The notes beneath the pieces are model-generated. The model ran no database searches, was not told the origin of the DNA, and saw nothing but the letters and a program-made list of their open reading frames with translations. Made by a program: the position numbers and the translations under genes. From Corella eumyota (Eukaryota > Chordata > Ascidiacea > Phlebobranchia > Corellidae), in contig OY720098.1 in the NCBI GenBank assembly GCA_963082875.1, forward strand, positions 9,796,001-9,860,000: 64,000 bases of DNA, given 5' to 3'. Position 1 is the first letter of the stretch. Every line of letters starts with the position of its first letter. Shown in pieces: positions 52,471 through 64,000 of this stretch.

Positions 52471-53500
52471 CGTTATTAAGCTGCAAATTTAACAATATCT
52501 TTTAACATAGTAAACAAAAACACCAAATAATTAAATATTTATATCTTTCTAACCGTAGTTGTAACGCAACAAAACACGATTTATACAAATGTTGCATTAA
52601 TTTAAAACCAGTCTCAAAATTTGATAACTTTTTATAAATTAATGTGAACACAAGTTACGAATACGAAGGGAAACATGTAAAACAAATTCTTTGCATTTAC
52701 AACCATATAAATTTTATCACAAGACATTGCAAAGGAGACCTAAGTTTTTAAGCTTGTTAAAAAAGTATTTTTTTAGATCACTTGTACCGTTATCAGAAAA
52801 ACGGTACTGCATAATTCTCTCTCGTACATTACGGTCCTACCTAACTTTTTAACGTAGTTTACTGGCCTATTGAATTCTCTTTCTCGTATTTTACGGCCTC
52901 AGCTAATTTTATCCCGTTTTAACATTCCTTGCTAATTCGTTCTCGTGCTTTACGGTCCTATAATTTTGAGAACCGTTAAGTCAAGTGATCCCTTTTTTCA
53001 TGTAACGAAGCAAACGTGAGAACAGTATTTAAAATACACCTACAGCTTTTTAACTGGTAGAAATCAACCATTTCCTTTGGCGACATATGCTTTTTTTGGT
53101 TATAAAGTAAACTGCTTGGTAACGTTATATAAACAATTGCATTTTTCTAAGATGAAATAAAACGATTTTTTGAGTATTTTTTTTTTAGTTTTTCTGAGAC
53201 CTTTTTCGAACTTGATTTTGCAGCATTGCATTAAACTAGTTTATTAAAAGTTGTGTGATTAGAAAATAAACATCAACAAACAAGCGTTAAAATAAAAAAC
53301 AAAACAAATCGAAAAGTACATTTTTGGTACAGATAATAAAACAAAATATATTTTTTAATAACTGAAAACATTAAAATACCGTACGTTTCATTTGTGCTCT
53401 AAATTTGTAACACTACAAAATAAAAAAGAACTGTTAAACACTTTGCTTAAGGCATATGTTTTATGTCATGATTTTTTAATGCAATAAATGTATGACAAAG
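52471..53500. other. Intergenic region upstream of P450 copy 2
   Basis: No exon recognised. Contains the inverted-repeat element at 52776-52990. The promoter of P450 copy 2 should lie within the first few hundred bases; no clear TATA box was chosen. The 3' UTR of the METTL24-like gene covers the right end (AATAAA-type signals on the minus strand near 53480). Confidence 0.45.
52776..52990. mobile_element. Small inverted-repeat element (MITE-like)
   Basis: Ends GATCACTTG...CCGTT and AACCGTTAAGTCAAGTGATC are inverted copies (9 perfect outer bases, then AACGGT/ACCGTT). The interior has three diverged ~55-65-bp direct repeats with TCTCGTA and TTTACGG(T/C)C cores. No coding capacity and no certain target-site duplication. 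Confidence 0.55.
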
Positions 53501-56500
53501 TTACGGACAAGGCTCGGCATTAAGATTAACCATAGCTATTTCCCATAATATAGTAGTGAAACCGTACACCATGTGCGGTTTAACATCGTGCACTTGGCTA
53601 TATTGGGGATTATTTTGCAAATATCTAGCAGCTCGAACGTTGTCAGTCGTATTAAAAATACGATATCCATTATCGTGAAGTTCCGATAACTGACGATAAA
53701 TTCTACGACACCGGTCCAGCCATTTTGGTGTAGAGATTGGACCCGGTAAATGTATTTCCATAGCAAATTGACGAACACATTTGTGCAGTCCAGTATCCAA
53801 TAACTCTTGCATAAGCTTTAAAACAATGCATTAAATTAGCTGTGTTAACTTTAAGTGGAAAGGAAAAAAAAGAAAAAGAGAAAAAAAGTGGAAATTTGAC
53901 AGTTTGTTAAATAAGTCGTAGCAATATTCCTTTAATGTTTTTTTAGTTAAAATATAATTACCGTATCTTCAAATCCACCACCGCCAGGTTTATCTGTGTC
54001 TATTTTTAAATAATCCATATATCTCCCCTTATTACTGTGTCCCAGTTCTTTTAATAGGGTTTCTAAAAACAAATGTTTAGTAAAATTTTCACGTTATTTA
54101 CTTAAGCTCAAAAAATTCTCGTTCATTTTTTATTAAAAAAAAAACAATTGTGAAAAATGGGTGCAGTGGGATTCGATCCCGCACTTACTAAAAGTTCTCA
54201 TTTTCCAACCATGTTCGTCTTTATCGTTGTCCTCGCCAGCAATTCCAATCTTATGAAAAGTAACCCCGGAATCTCGGACCCAGCCATCTTCAAACTCCAT
54301 GCCTGTAAAAGAGCAGTGTCACAAACTTAATACGTTTAAAAAAAATTTAAGCTACTTTCTAGATTAAAATTACAAGTAATTTAGAATAATAAATTACTTT
54401 AAAAAATTCTTATTGACCAAACACTTACTTGGGTCAAACGAATGCACCTCACAATTCCTCTCAGCAATGACGTCATCAAAAGAAAAGTCGCCGCCAACTC
54501 CGATCGAGTACATGAGGCATTTGGTTTTTCTTTCTTTGGGCCAAAACTGGTCTTCCGTACAGAGACTATATGCTCCGTCTCCGTCGAATTCCCGCCCACC
54601 AATGTATTCGCTTTTAGTACATTCATACTGTGAAATTATTGCAAATTTTATGTTTTGTTACAAATAAATGTAATTGCTTCTTATTAATAATTTGCAGAAA
54701 TATCATTTAAAGCTAGTGTTTGCGGCAATTTTCAGGAGAACGTAAATTGTAGTTTTACCGAAAAAACATTTTATCGAGTATACATTTAACCGAAAATCAT
54801 ATCCCCAAAAACATATTTTAATAAGACATTTATTAAAACTTCTATCACCCTGAATAAATTTGTAGTTAAATTTGGGTAAAATGTCGTTTTAAATTTTACT
54901 TAAAAAAATGTAGTTCCGTTTTAAAAAAGCTTTGTTATTTTTGATTTATTATTTATTTTTATAAAAATACGGTTAGTCGTTTTTTTGAATTTTGTTAGAA
55001 GAGGCTTATTGTTGTAGATATGTAAAGTATTTCTCTCGTCTTTATTAGATTAAGTTACAAAAGATTTCTTCAATTCTATTATGCCAAATCTATTCAAAAA
55101 TAAATATAATTGAACTTGTATATTTAATGTCTGATTCGTTCTTTTGTCATTATTTCAAGCGTGTTGACTAATAACACAAAACAGTCCGAATTGAATGATT
55201 TTTAGTTTGTCCAAACAAAGAAAAGCATATTTGAATATATAAGAAACCGTAAAAATATAACAGATATATTCTAAAGTTTGGTTATACAGAAAATAGTTTT
55301 ATAAGCTTCAGTAATCATCTATATTATCGAATAAACATATTTCCAAAAAACAAAATTTCAAAAACGACATTTTATTAAAATTTAGGTTCGAAATTTAAAA
55401 CAGGATGTTAGTGTGTTATTGGAAATATCTTATTTGGAAATATTTTATTTCCAGGTAAATTACGTTCAAGAAAATCCAGTTTTTAACTAATATTCTATCC
55501 GTTAAAATAATTTTTAATATAATATAAGCTCCTTGCCTGTCTTTTGTAGACAAAATTCCATAATCTTTCAAACTCTTCTGTGGGAGAAGACTTGCCCGGT
55601 ATTCCAGCTAAAATATAAATTATTTTTATATGTTTTACACTAAGGTTAAATTGTAAACATTTTAAACGTATGACAACTTTGATATCCTTGACTTAGTCTC
55701 GAGTTAACTTTGCCAGTTTTTAGTGATAGCAACTGCAATTTAAAGGTTTAAAGGTTTACATATTTGAAAAATTTTAAGACCTTTTACGAAGTATGTTGCT
55801 GGTGTGTTAAAAGGGGGGTTTAATAATTTTTGTTACATAGAGTTAGTTGCAATGTCATATTGTACTATAAAGTCTTTAAATAAACATGTAACAATCATAA
55901 AGTGTATTCACAAATTGATTAAATTATTTTATACTGACGCATATATATATTATTTAATATGAACCTTTTCTTGTTATTATCATTTTATGCGTGAAATAAT
56001 CGTTGAAAATACCTTAGATTTAAAAAGCCGCGTGTTTAAAATTTTCGTTACGCTTGCTTATGAGCTGTTAGCTTACTATAAGGCCAATATAAACTAACAA
56101 CGCATGACTGGTGTTACAAACCCGTAACATTTTTAACCTCCTTTTTTATTTATTTTGTTTTTTTCGCGCATCAATGACAGTGCATAATAAGACATATAAT
56201 ATAATAAGACATAAATATCACATTATTGCGACGGGAAAAATTACGAAATCAATTTAATGATTTAAAACATGCCACAAACATTAATGTTAACATAAATATT
56301 TCAAGTATGTTATAGCATGGTCACCAAACCCAGTATATATAAACTAGCATTAAGTTTTTAACACAACGTTTTTAAAGTGTTCTTAATTATAGTTGAATTA
56401 AACGATACTTACGTTCATATGTTTCAAATCTTAGAAATTCTAAAAAAAAACAATTGTTAATTTTTTTTAACGCAGCCACAAGCATTCATTTAATAGCTCT

Positions 56501-56781
56501 TGTATACAATGGTTTAAAACCAATGGGAGAAAAAAACATTAAAAATCAATACGCCAATTGCTTTTATTCTTAACCTGTGTAAAAATCAATGAAATGGTAT
56601 AAGCTACAGTCCATATCAAACAATTTAGCTTTAAAATTCTTATTTAATAAAATTTACCTTGTATTTTTAGACTAGAAGTAACTAGTGATTGCAAACCAAA
56701 GAAAAGAAAAAATGCTACTATAAATGCAAGCAGTAGAAACGCACGCCTAAATTTTGTTATATTTATTCTAGACTGAGACAT
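53501..56781 (-). CDS. METTL24-like methyltransferase-domain type II membrane protein
   Basis: Seven exons in phase, 316 aa: 56781-56658, 56439-56413, 55607-55537, 54627-54429, 54302-54189, 54062-53962, 53815-53501. A basic start and hydrophobic segment (residues ~14-34) form a signal anchor. The rest matches METTL24-like proteins: an N-terminal YECTKSEYIGGREFDGDGAY block, then CLMYSIGVGGDFSFDDVIAE and EVHSFDPSM (FkbM-type SAM-binding fold), VTFHKIGIAGED, GWKMRTF, MDYLKIDTD and AMEIHLPGP, ending ILWEIAMVNLN. The family is predicted to be secreted or luminal; substrate is unknown. Exon 3 ends CAG followed by GCAAGG, a GC-AG intron with otherwise strong donor consensus. Exon 2 is only 27 bp. 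Exon 4 codes across a TGACGTCA. Confidence 0.85.
54720..54925. mobile_element. Fragment of a small AT-rich inverted-repeat family
   Basis: Contains TTTTACCGAAAAAACATTTT, AACCGAAAATCATAT and GGGTAAAATGTCGTTTTAAA sections that resemble parts of the element at 58669-58885. Ends are not clear. It lies in the intron between exons 3 and 4 of the METTL24-like gene. Confidence 0.4.
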
Positions 56782-57562
56782 TTTTATACACTATACAAAG
56801 TTCTAAGATTTAAAATATTTGATTTGTTATACTATAAAGTAACATGTATGTTAAATAAACTTATAATCTTTAGTAATAAGCATTGGAAAACAGATAGTAT
56901 TTCTACATTAAGCTATATTTAAAAACTTTAAACTATAGTTTAAAACTGTTAGAACGGTTTTTTAAACAGCTTAATCTCCGTTTCCACCTTACCACATAAC
57001 TCAATTACTTCCAGTTTTCTAAAGTTTCATGTTGATTAACTAAACATATTGCTATATCCACATAGTCACAATAGCTTGGGCTTTATTTTAAAAACGCCTA
57101 CAAATACACAAGCTAAATGTAGTGATCTAACTGTAGTACTTGCTAACCAGTATAAATAATTCATAACTAAAAAATAGTGTTTTTCTAATCTGCTTCTGCC
57201 TGTACAAAAACTAAAACACACTCTACAGTTTAAATTTTAACAGTTTGGTTTGTTTTAAGTGCATATAAGCTTTTTTAAATGTGACCGGTGTATTAAAACA
57301 AAAGTTATGTTAACACATGTTTCACGGTACAGTGCTTTACATAGCCTTACCAATCTGAACGATGGCATAACTAAACAAAACTAAACCAAACAGTGCGGCT
57401 TTATATAAATGCCCTTGGGCCACTTAACATAAGCAAGTACTACTACTCTTATGCTTATGCTATAGACTGAACTAGTAGAGAAAACATTTTTGTTTCACTA
57501 CAGAACCTGAAGCAGCTTAAAACGTTGTGTGGGCCACTTAAAATCAAAATATATGAAACGTT
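56782..57562. promoter_or_regulatory. Upstream region of the METTL24-like gene
   Basis: Spacer between the METTL24-like start codon (minus) and the foldback element. A CTTTATATAAAT TATA-like box at about 57400 could serve either strand. No exon recognised. Confidence 0.3.
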
Positions 57563-57570
57563 ATGTAATT

Positions 57571-58206
57571 GGGTCGACTGAAAATGAGGGAATGGAAATT
57601 GAAGGAACGGAAAATGAAGGAACGGAAAATGAAGGAACCGGAAAATGAAGGAACGGAAAATGAAGGAACCGGAAAATGAAGGAACGGAAAATGAAGGAAC
57701 CGGAAAATGAAGGAACGGAAAATGAAGGAAACGGAAAATGAAGGAACCAGAAAATAAAGAAAAGCAAAAAAGGAGAGGGCGGAATCTTAAATACTAAAAC
57801 GCGGAAATACCGTTGACTGTTTATTTAGGATTACTGTCATTTATTCGAGAACTGATGAGCGATAATGAGTTAATTTTTATTACCCCAGCATACCCTAACT
57901 CTCTTCTATAAAATGCCCGTTTATTTCTAAAATAATATTGACTTAAATACAAATAAACAGTCAACGGAATTTCCGCGTTTTATTTTTTTAAGATTCCGCC
58001 TCCCCTTTTTTCACTTTCCTTCAATTTCCGTTCCTTCATTTTCCGGTTCCTTCATTTTCCGTTCCTTCATTTTCCGGTTTCTTCATTTTCCGTTCCTTCA
58101 TTTTCCGGTTCCTTCATTTTCCGTTCCTTCATTTTCCGGTTCCTTCATTTTCCGTTCTTTCAATTTCCGTTCCTTCATTTTCCATTCCCTCAAATTCCGC
58201 GTCCCC
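57571..58206. mobile_element. Foldback element with 8-bp target duplication and minisatellite arms
   Basis: A 636-bp element flanked by ATGTAATT on both sides (57563-57570 and 58207-58214). The left arm begins GGGTCGACTGAAAATGAGGG and the right end read backwards is GGGGACGCGGAATTTGAGGG. Each arm then has an array of ~16-17-bp units (GAAGGAACGGAAAATG, alternating GGAACC/GGAACG) in opposite orientation, and closer in AACGCGGAAATNCCGTTGAC followed by TGTTTATTT, again inverted. Only about 100 bp in the middle is unpaired. The 8-bp duplication suggests mobilisation by a hAT-type or similar transposase. No protein is encoded. Confidence 0.88.
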
Positions 58207-58668
58207 ATGTAATTTTACTTCCTTGAAACTCCTTAATATAATTTAACACAATGATCCTACATACTCCACCCTTTAACTTAATAAAGTGTGAAAAAATTTT
58301 TAAATTTATTTTCTCTTTGCCTAATTCTTATTTATATACATCAAATATCACATGTCTAAGTATAAAGTAAAATTGTTGCCATTATTACACCAAAAATAAT
58401 TTAAGTTTTGCTTTAAAATCATCCAGTTTATTAATAATATTTATACAGCATTTATAAATATTTAACAGTCAGTGTAAACTAACTTGATAAAAAAAATACT
58501 TTCAATCCATAATACTCTAAACCAATAATAATATACCCAGGCAACAATATTAAGCTATACCCTTTTACAAACTGGCGATTTGGTATTTTTTTAAGCGCAA
58601 AAGGCAGGAAGTCTACTTTAATGCATGATTAATTAATTGATTATACAAAATCCCATGTGTGTAAACTG

Positions 58669-58885
58669 CCATATGACCAAACACCATTTTTCCGAAAACA
58701 CATTTAAACGAAAACCAAATTACGTTTAACCCATAATGGGACATTTTTCTATTCAGCCACTTTTATCCAAACCCCACTTTTTTTTAAATAAACTTAGTTT
58801 TAAAGAATGTTGACGTAAACTTAGGTAAAATGTCGAGTTTAAAATTTAAATTTTCGGGAAAATGTATATTCGGTCAAATGGTAAT
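58669..58885. mobile_element. MITE-like element with ~30-bp imperfect inverted ends
   Basis: Left end CCATATGACCAAACACCATT then TTTCCGAAAA; the right end read backwards is ATTTGACCGAATATACATTT then TCCCGAAAA. The interior has ACATTTTAC/GTAAAATGTC inverted matches. No coding sequence. Related fragments sit at 54720-54925 and perhaps 55340-55420. Confidence 0.6.
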
Positions 58886-59735
58886 ATGGCTGGATACTGA
58901 AGTGCTGCCTAGCTGCCTACATACCTTGCTTTAACTACACTAACTAAAATAAGTAAACTTTAACTAAATAACTTTAAACCAAACATAAAAAATAAATTTT
59001 TTTACCATTAAAAAGTATTAGAACTAACGTTCTATACATTTCTAACTAAAGCCTGTTTATGAATAATGATTTATTATAAACTAATGATTATAAACTGTCA
59101 TCGTGTTACTAATATTTAACTTTTTAAACCAGTAACTAAGATATCTGTACGGTTACTTTTATTAATCATTAATTTAAAAATTTACGACCGGACAATATTG
59201 AAAGCTAAAATAAATATTTTATTTAACATACTACAGTTTAGTCTTTCTTTTTGTTAGATATAATAATTTTGTAAAATTTTTCTTAGTATTTTAAAAAGGT
59301 TTAAAAAAAAGTAGCAACAAGTAATTGATTGACTACAGCCATAAATTAAAACCAGTTTATAAAACGTATCGCGAGTTGGCGCTAGTGGGCTTTAAAAGGA
59401 TTATGAATTTACAGCTGAAAAAAAATCAATGTAGTTGAAAGACTTTTAATATAATAAATAATATATTTGCATTTGAGTTCAATCTAAATAAAACTCACTT
59501 TTTTAATTTTTTTGAAGAAATCTTGCGTATTTCGCTATTAAAGAAATATATAAATTGATTAAATTATTTAAAACAACAAAACATTCTTAAAAAAATTAAA
59601 TTCTTAAAAAAAAAATTAGGTAGTTATTTAATTAAAAAAAAATATTTGTCAATAGTGTTTTGATAGTTGTTGTTCTATCCATAATAGCATGGGAAAATAA
59701 GTTAAGCGAATAAATGGGTCGCCACTTTTACTTAC

Positions 59736-59812
59736 ATTAGATTTAGTTTCAACAAAATGTAATCTAATATCTCTCGTAGGTACACAGCTCGGGTCAGTGT
59801 AGGTGTATCTCA
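59736..59812 (-). CDS. Possible orphan internal exon (25 codons)
   Basis: On the minus strand, a CAG acceptor precedes 77 bp open in one frame (RYTYTDPSCVPTRDIRLHFV...) and ends AAT followed by a perfect GTAAGT donor. GC and codon use look coding compared with the neighbourhood. No matching exons were found on either side and the polypyrimidine tract is weak, so it may be a remnant or chance. Confidence 0.2.
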
Positions 59813-62077
59813 CTGTGTAAACATTTTTTAAGGGGTCTTAAGTAGAATAAAAATAACAGAACGTTAAAACCGGCGACCTTAACCTGAATTTAATATCTGC
59901 CAGAATATGAAAAGTTTTTTTATTTTTTTTAAATAAAGAAATATTAAAAATTTATTGTAATTTGTTTCTGAAATTCATTTTAAATTATTTACGTGATATA
60001 AAATTGCAAGTCATTATAACTAAAATTTGTTCAGCCCTTTTACCAGCAAGAACAATTATAAGTAATCTTAATACTTGTGTTTGTAGTGTTTTCGTTACGA
60101 AAGGGTTAAATACCTTAAACAGTGTAAAACGAGTGCGAATACACATTTTTTAACTGTTTTCTGCCTTAAATTCTTTTTAGAATTAAAATACCAAGAAATG
60201 TAATCCTTTGACGCAGCCTTGTGGTTGTTTTTGCAACTAAATTTAATAATTCAGTACCTAATAAGGTTTAATTAATAATATAAAATTAAAAAAGTTCCCA
60301 AAAAAGCAAAAAGTTGGCATATTTTGCTAAATTAAAATCCATATATAAATAAACTTAAGAATTTTTCACTAATGTAGGTATACACAAAAACAATATTTTT
60401 CTTACTTTGAACTTAATTCATACCAAAAATGAAAACGAAATATATCAAAGGTCCAAGTATCGGAAACAGTCTTCTCACAGCTCAATTCATGAGAGACGAA
60501 TCGTTTTATGACGTCACAATATCGATTTCAAAACATAGACGACCACCATGATGGAGATGCAAAAATGCTGTGAACATCGTCGTGAAATTATAAAGCTGTT
60601 TTATTTTATTTCTGTCTATTAACGAACATGTAATCGCATTATGTTGGGTTTAACGATAGCCCGGAATTTACCAATTAGTATTAATATGTTATGGGTAGTT
60701 GTTAAAGGCTAATGTTATGAAAATATATGTAGATAGTCTTCAACGCATGATATTTGAGAATAAAGACTGCATTGATCTCACTTATAAGGATAAGCCTTAA
60801 TTAAATGTCATTTAAACAAGTGTAACTAGTAATATTTTTGTTATAAAAACAAAATTAGAAAAAAAATTGAATAATATTTGTTCCGAAATTAACTATATAA
60901 AAATTCTTGTCAGTTTACATATTTAAAAAGGAAATAACTAAAAAACATTTGTTAAAAAACTATTAAGTTTTTAATTTTTGCATTGAACATTTAAAAAAAT
61001 ACATTATATATTCTTTTATTCTTTATTTCCCATGGAAGCTGTAAAAAAATAAATGTCTGCAAAATTTCACGATATTAACAAATTCCATATGTCGATATTT
61101 TAATATTCCAATAAAAGCGGCTTAGTCGTGAATTAAACAAAATATTTGGACAAAAAACAGAAGCTGTCAATCAAAATATAACTCTCATATACAGATGCGA
61201 AATATTTTGATAAATTAAATTTTTATTTGGATAAATAAGTCTATGGTAAAACTTGGGTAGTGATGTTTTTAAAAAAAATTAAATATTTTGAAATAATACA
61301 GACTTGAATTAAATTTAAAAATATATTTATTTTAATTTAAGATGAAACGGTTTAAAAAATTAAAATGGCATTTAAAAAAAATAAAACTTTTTTAACGTTG
61401 AGCAATATATGTTAAACAAACAGTTACTAAATATTTAATAAACTACATTATACCGTATACCTAACAATACAGAAATATAAACAACACAGTTATGCCCTAA
61501 AATAACAGAGTATTACACCGTCATGTCTAGGCAAGAATTAAGGAATTTGATATCAATTGTATTTGATCCGAATTAAGTACATTATTCGGCCGTGTGAAAT
61601 GAATAGATTTCTTTATAACAATGATTTAAATCCAGACTATTCCCAGCTATGATATGTGTTTAAACCGTGTGAAGAAGTCTTAGTTTTTGGATGTAGGCTG
61701 AACAGAAGGTATGGCCTTTGTTTAAGTATCATAACTAAGCAATTTTTAAGCAAATTCGGCCAAAATTTTTTCACAAAAAAAGTGATGTTAGAAAAAAATT
61801 TTGAATTTAAATTATTATAATCTTTTGTTGTTATAACAATTGTCAAAAGTAATTGATTTAAATAAACAAAAATAAAAAAACGTAATTTTATCGCAATCTT
61901 AACTTAAAATCAGCTTTTAAAATAAACTTTTTAAGCACGCCACACAGCTGATCGGCATTTTAACACATTTTCTTTATACCTTAATTCAATAGCGCAACGT
62001 GGTTCGTGAGAATTAGATAATATGACGTCATAATGGCCAGTGAAAGGTCCTTAATCTAAGACTATATTTTAGGGTGA

Positions 62078-62130
62078 ATAGTTATAAAAGCAGCGGTGGG
62101 ATAGTTTATAATGAATAAAAGCCCGGCGTG
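62078..62130 (+). promoter_or_regulatory. TATA-box core promoter candidate
   Basis: GTTATAAAAGCAGCGGTG near 62081 is a good TATA box in a locally GC-richer setting, about 55 bp downstream of a TGACGTCA at 62023. No open reading frame of note follows within the window; a plus-strand gene with a long 5' UTR or first intron is possible. Confidence 0.35.
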
Positions 62131-62899
62131 TTGCTTAAGTAAAAGAACCTGTTTTAATCAAATGGTGTTAAGTTGTGCTTGTTTTTAAACAAGTGCGGTT
62201 TCGATTTACTTTGTTTGTAGTCGTAAAAAAGTAAATTTCTAATTAAGGTTATCAGACCTAGAAAGTTAGTAATTATCTTAAATAAATTTTTAAACTGGGT
62301 TTATGGATGAATATACGCTAGCTTGGTCTTTTGTTAAAACAAAAATTAAATGTTTAATAAAAAATAATTTGTATGTCCAAAATAATAACATATTCATCAC
62401 AATAATTTAAAAAAAATATAATTGAGTAATAGTAATAACTTAATGCTAATTGCACTAACGTTGATTTATTACTGAACAGTTCTTGGAAGGAATTGGTATA
62501 TCTAAAGTAAGTTATCCGTTTAACTATTTTTGAAAAGAAAGTAGTTTTGATAATTTACTGGGTAGAACAGATAGCAAATTAGCTAATTTGTACAAGTATA
62601 TATATATAAAGTGCATTGCAATTATTGATATATTGCAAAGACATTTAGTAATTGAGTAGATAATGGTTTTGGTTAAGTTTTAGCAATCGGTTAAATAATT
62701 AAAATGTCCCCAAATTTGTAATGCAATGTTTAGTAAACATTTTAAAATATTGCCTTTTACCTAATTAAAAATAAACCTTATCAATTATTAAGTTTGTACT
62801 TGCAACGTTTTATTTGATAAAACAAGTGTAAACATTTTGAAACTAAAGGGACAAAAACACGTGTTTTTACAATTTATTTACACGTTCCTATGCCTTGCC

Positions 62900-62930
62900 A
62901 ATGTTTATATAAAAGATCAAATAATGCAAA
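62900..62930 (+). promoter_or_regulatory. Second TATA-like box
   Basis: TTTATATAAAAGATC near 62904 resembles a TATA box. A CCACGTGG E-box lies at about 62951 and TGACGTCA at 62998, both downstream. No transcript can be inferred. Confidence 0.25.
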
Positions 62931-64000
62931 CGACATTCGTTCTCAATTAAACCACGTGGACCTATGTTGCAAGATTAAACAACCACCAAGCTGATTGTGA
63001 CGTCATAAGGCGGTAAGGAGAGTTATGCATGGTCATAAAACAGCGTGGGCTACACTTTTCACCTTGTGTTAATAACGTTGATATTAAACAGTTTAAGATC
63101 GGATTATTATTAAATTTGGTCTTCAGGACGAGAGTCAGTCTGTGCAAATATAAACATGGACTTTTATGATAAGGTTAAAACGTGTCGGGCTTTAAATCCC
63201 TTTAGTTGTTTGGAAATTTTTTTTTTAATTTTTTTTTTAAATGTAAAAAAATAATATTTTTAAAAATTTTTGTTTCGAATTGAGACAAATTACGAATGCT
63301 TTTTTAAAAATATTTATTTTGACAATTGGTCACGTGACTACTGACCAATAAAAACTTGTTGTTTTAATTTGTTTTGACAATTAACTATTTGACACAACGC
63401 ACGAATACAAGATTGTTTTCTGTTATTATTTACACTCGAAAAATGTAATTCGGGAGAATTTAAAGTTAATCTGTCGCCGTTATCCGCCTAATAAACTTCC
63501 CACGAAATCAATACCTACATAAATGCAGTTGTTTGTGAAATAAATAAGCCATTTTTCTACAAAAATCTGTTATTTTTGGCGGTTTTTACTGCTAAATGTT
63601 AAGGCGTTTTGTAGATTGGTATTAAAGCGGTCGAGCCTACCTTTCGTACAGTTAGCAAGCCTTAAAAATCCAGCCTTTACCTTTTTAACCTTGTCGGAAT
63701 TTATAAGCTAAATAAACCCAAATTAACAACGACTTAGCGCCAAGGCCTGTTAAATCCTTGTTTTGACTCAATTAGTAATTTTCTCAATTATGATTTTTTG
63801 ACCGCAGCGTAACCTTAATTGCACAAACAAAATTAAACAAAAAAAATTAATATATTTTTGTTTTAATTTTTAAAAATTGTGATAAATTGATTTTTATCCA
63901 GTTTTATTTAAATTAAATGTTGATATAATATACTTTTTGGGGTATCGAAAACTTAATAATAAAAATGTTGTATGCTTTTTAATAATTTATAAACTAAATT

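Larger units (their letters stand above)
58215..64000. other. Largely gene-free right end
   Basis: No multi-exon gene was recognised in nearly 6 kb. It holds a small inverted-repeat element (58669-58885), a possible orphan exon (59736-59812), TATA-like boxes near 62083 and 62906, and TGACGTCA at 60509, 62023 and 62998. It may contain the promoter and 5' UTR of a plus-strand gene beyond the window. Confidence 0.45.

Noticed and set aside
54165-54190. tRNA 3'-half-like sequence (GCGGGATCGAATCCCAC) on the minus strand
   Set aside because: Only the T-arm and acceptor-like end are present, and the upstream half would overlap a coding exon of the METTL24-like gene. Probably a SINE scrap or coincidence.
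57561-57767. 68-codon minus-strand frame rich in Phe/Pro/Ser
   Set aside because: It is the minisatellite arm of the foldback element translated; repetitive by DNA structure, not a protein gene.
60418-60545. Minus-strand exon-like segment with reading ...SHELSCEKTVSDTWTFDIF...
   Set aside because: It has a plausible GTAAG donor, but the frame is cut by a stop upstream before any acceptor, and no partner exon was found.
61637-61846. 69-codon minus-strand frame, and the 61-codon one at 62962-63147
   Set aside because: Composition matches chance reading of AT-rich DNA; no splice sites, homology or promoter context.

Overview
The window looks like nuclear DNA from an invertebrate chordate, most likely a tunicate of the Ciona type. 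The base composition is very AT-rich, introns are short (often 100-500 bp) with GT-AG ends, and the gene set is metazoan: a PLEKHM1-type RUN/PH/Rubicon-homology protein, tandem CYP2-like P450s, a family 31 glycosyltransferase, a METTL24-like protein and an SLC16-like transporter. tRNA-headed SINEs and small inverted-repeat elements are scattered through the introns. Species assignment is inference. All gene models were built by eye by joining exons whose reading phases close; exon edges may be off by a base or two.

Layout. 1 to about 12,660: about 41 tandem copies of a ~310-bp AT-rich satellite with a higher-order period of 3,413 bp (11 monomers) in the right two thirds; the array runs off the left edge. 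12,661-18,377: gene-free, with a decayed tRNA-like sequence and a second, unrelated AT-rich long-unit repeat array (about 14,390-17,960). 18,378-19,944 (+): three-exon SLC16/MFS-like transporter. 20,357-26,733 (-): an 18-exon gene, 878 codons, for a Mutator-like (MULE) transposase-derived protein, converging on the transporter. 28,745-32,854 (+): five-exon GT31 glycosyltransferase, transcribed divergently from the MULE gene. 35,323-44,582 (-): 21-exon PLEKHM1 homologue, 1,041 aa. 45,735-48,387 (-) and 49,922-52,470 (-): two nine-exon CYP2-like P450 copies in tandem, each with one or more altered splice sites. 53,501-56,781 (-): seven-exon METTL24-like type II membrane protein with a GC-AG intron. 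57,571-58,206: a 636-bp foldback element made largely of minisatellite, flanked by an 8-bp duplication. 58,215-64,000: mostly gene-free, with two TATA-like promoter candidates and one possible orphan exon.

How the parts relate. The genes look like separate single-copy loci apart from the duplicated P450 pair, whose flanking DNA was duplicated with it. The most interesting observations are the intron-rich MULE-derived gene with an altered catalytic-core region (a candidate domesticated transposase), the higher-order satellite, the reciprocal splice-site losses in the two P450 copies, and a strong excess of the CRE palindrome TGACGTCA (18 copies by eye outside the satellite), several of them inside coding exons.
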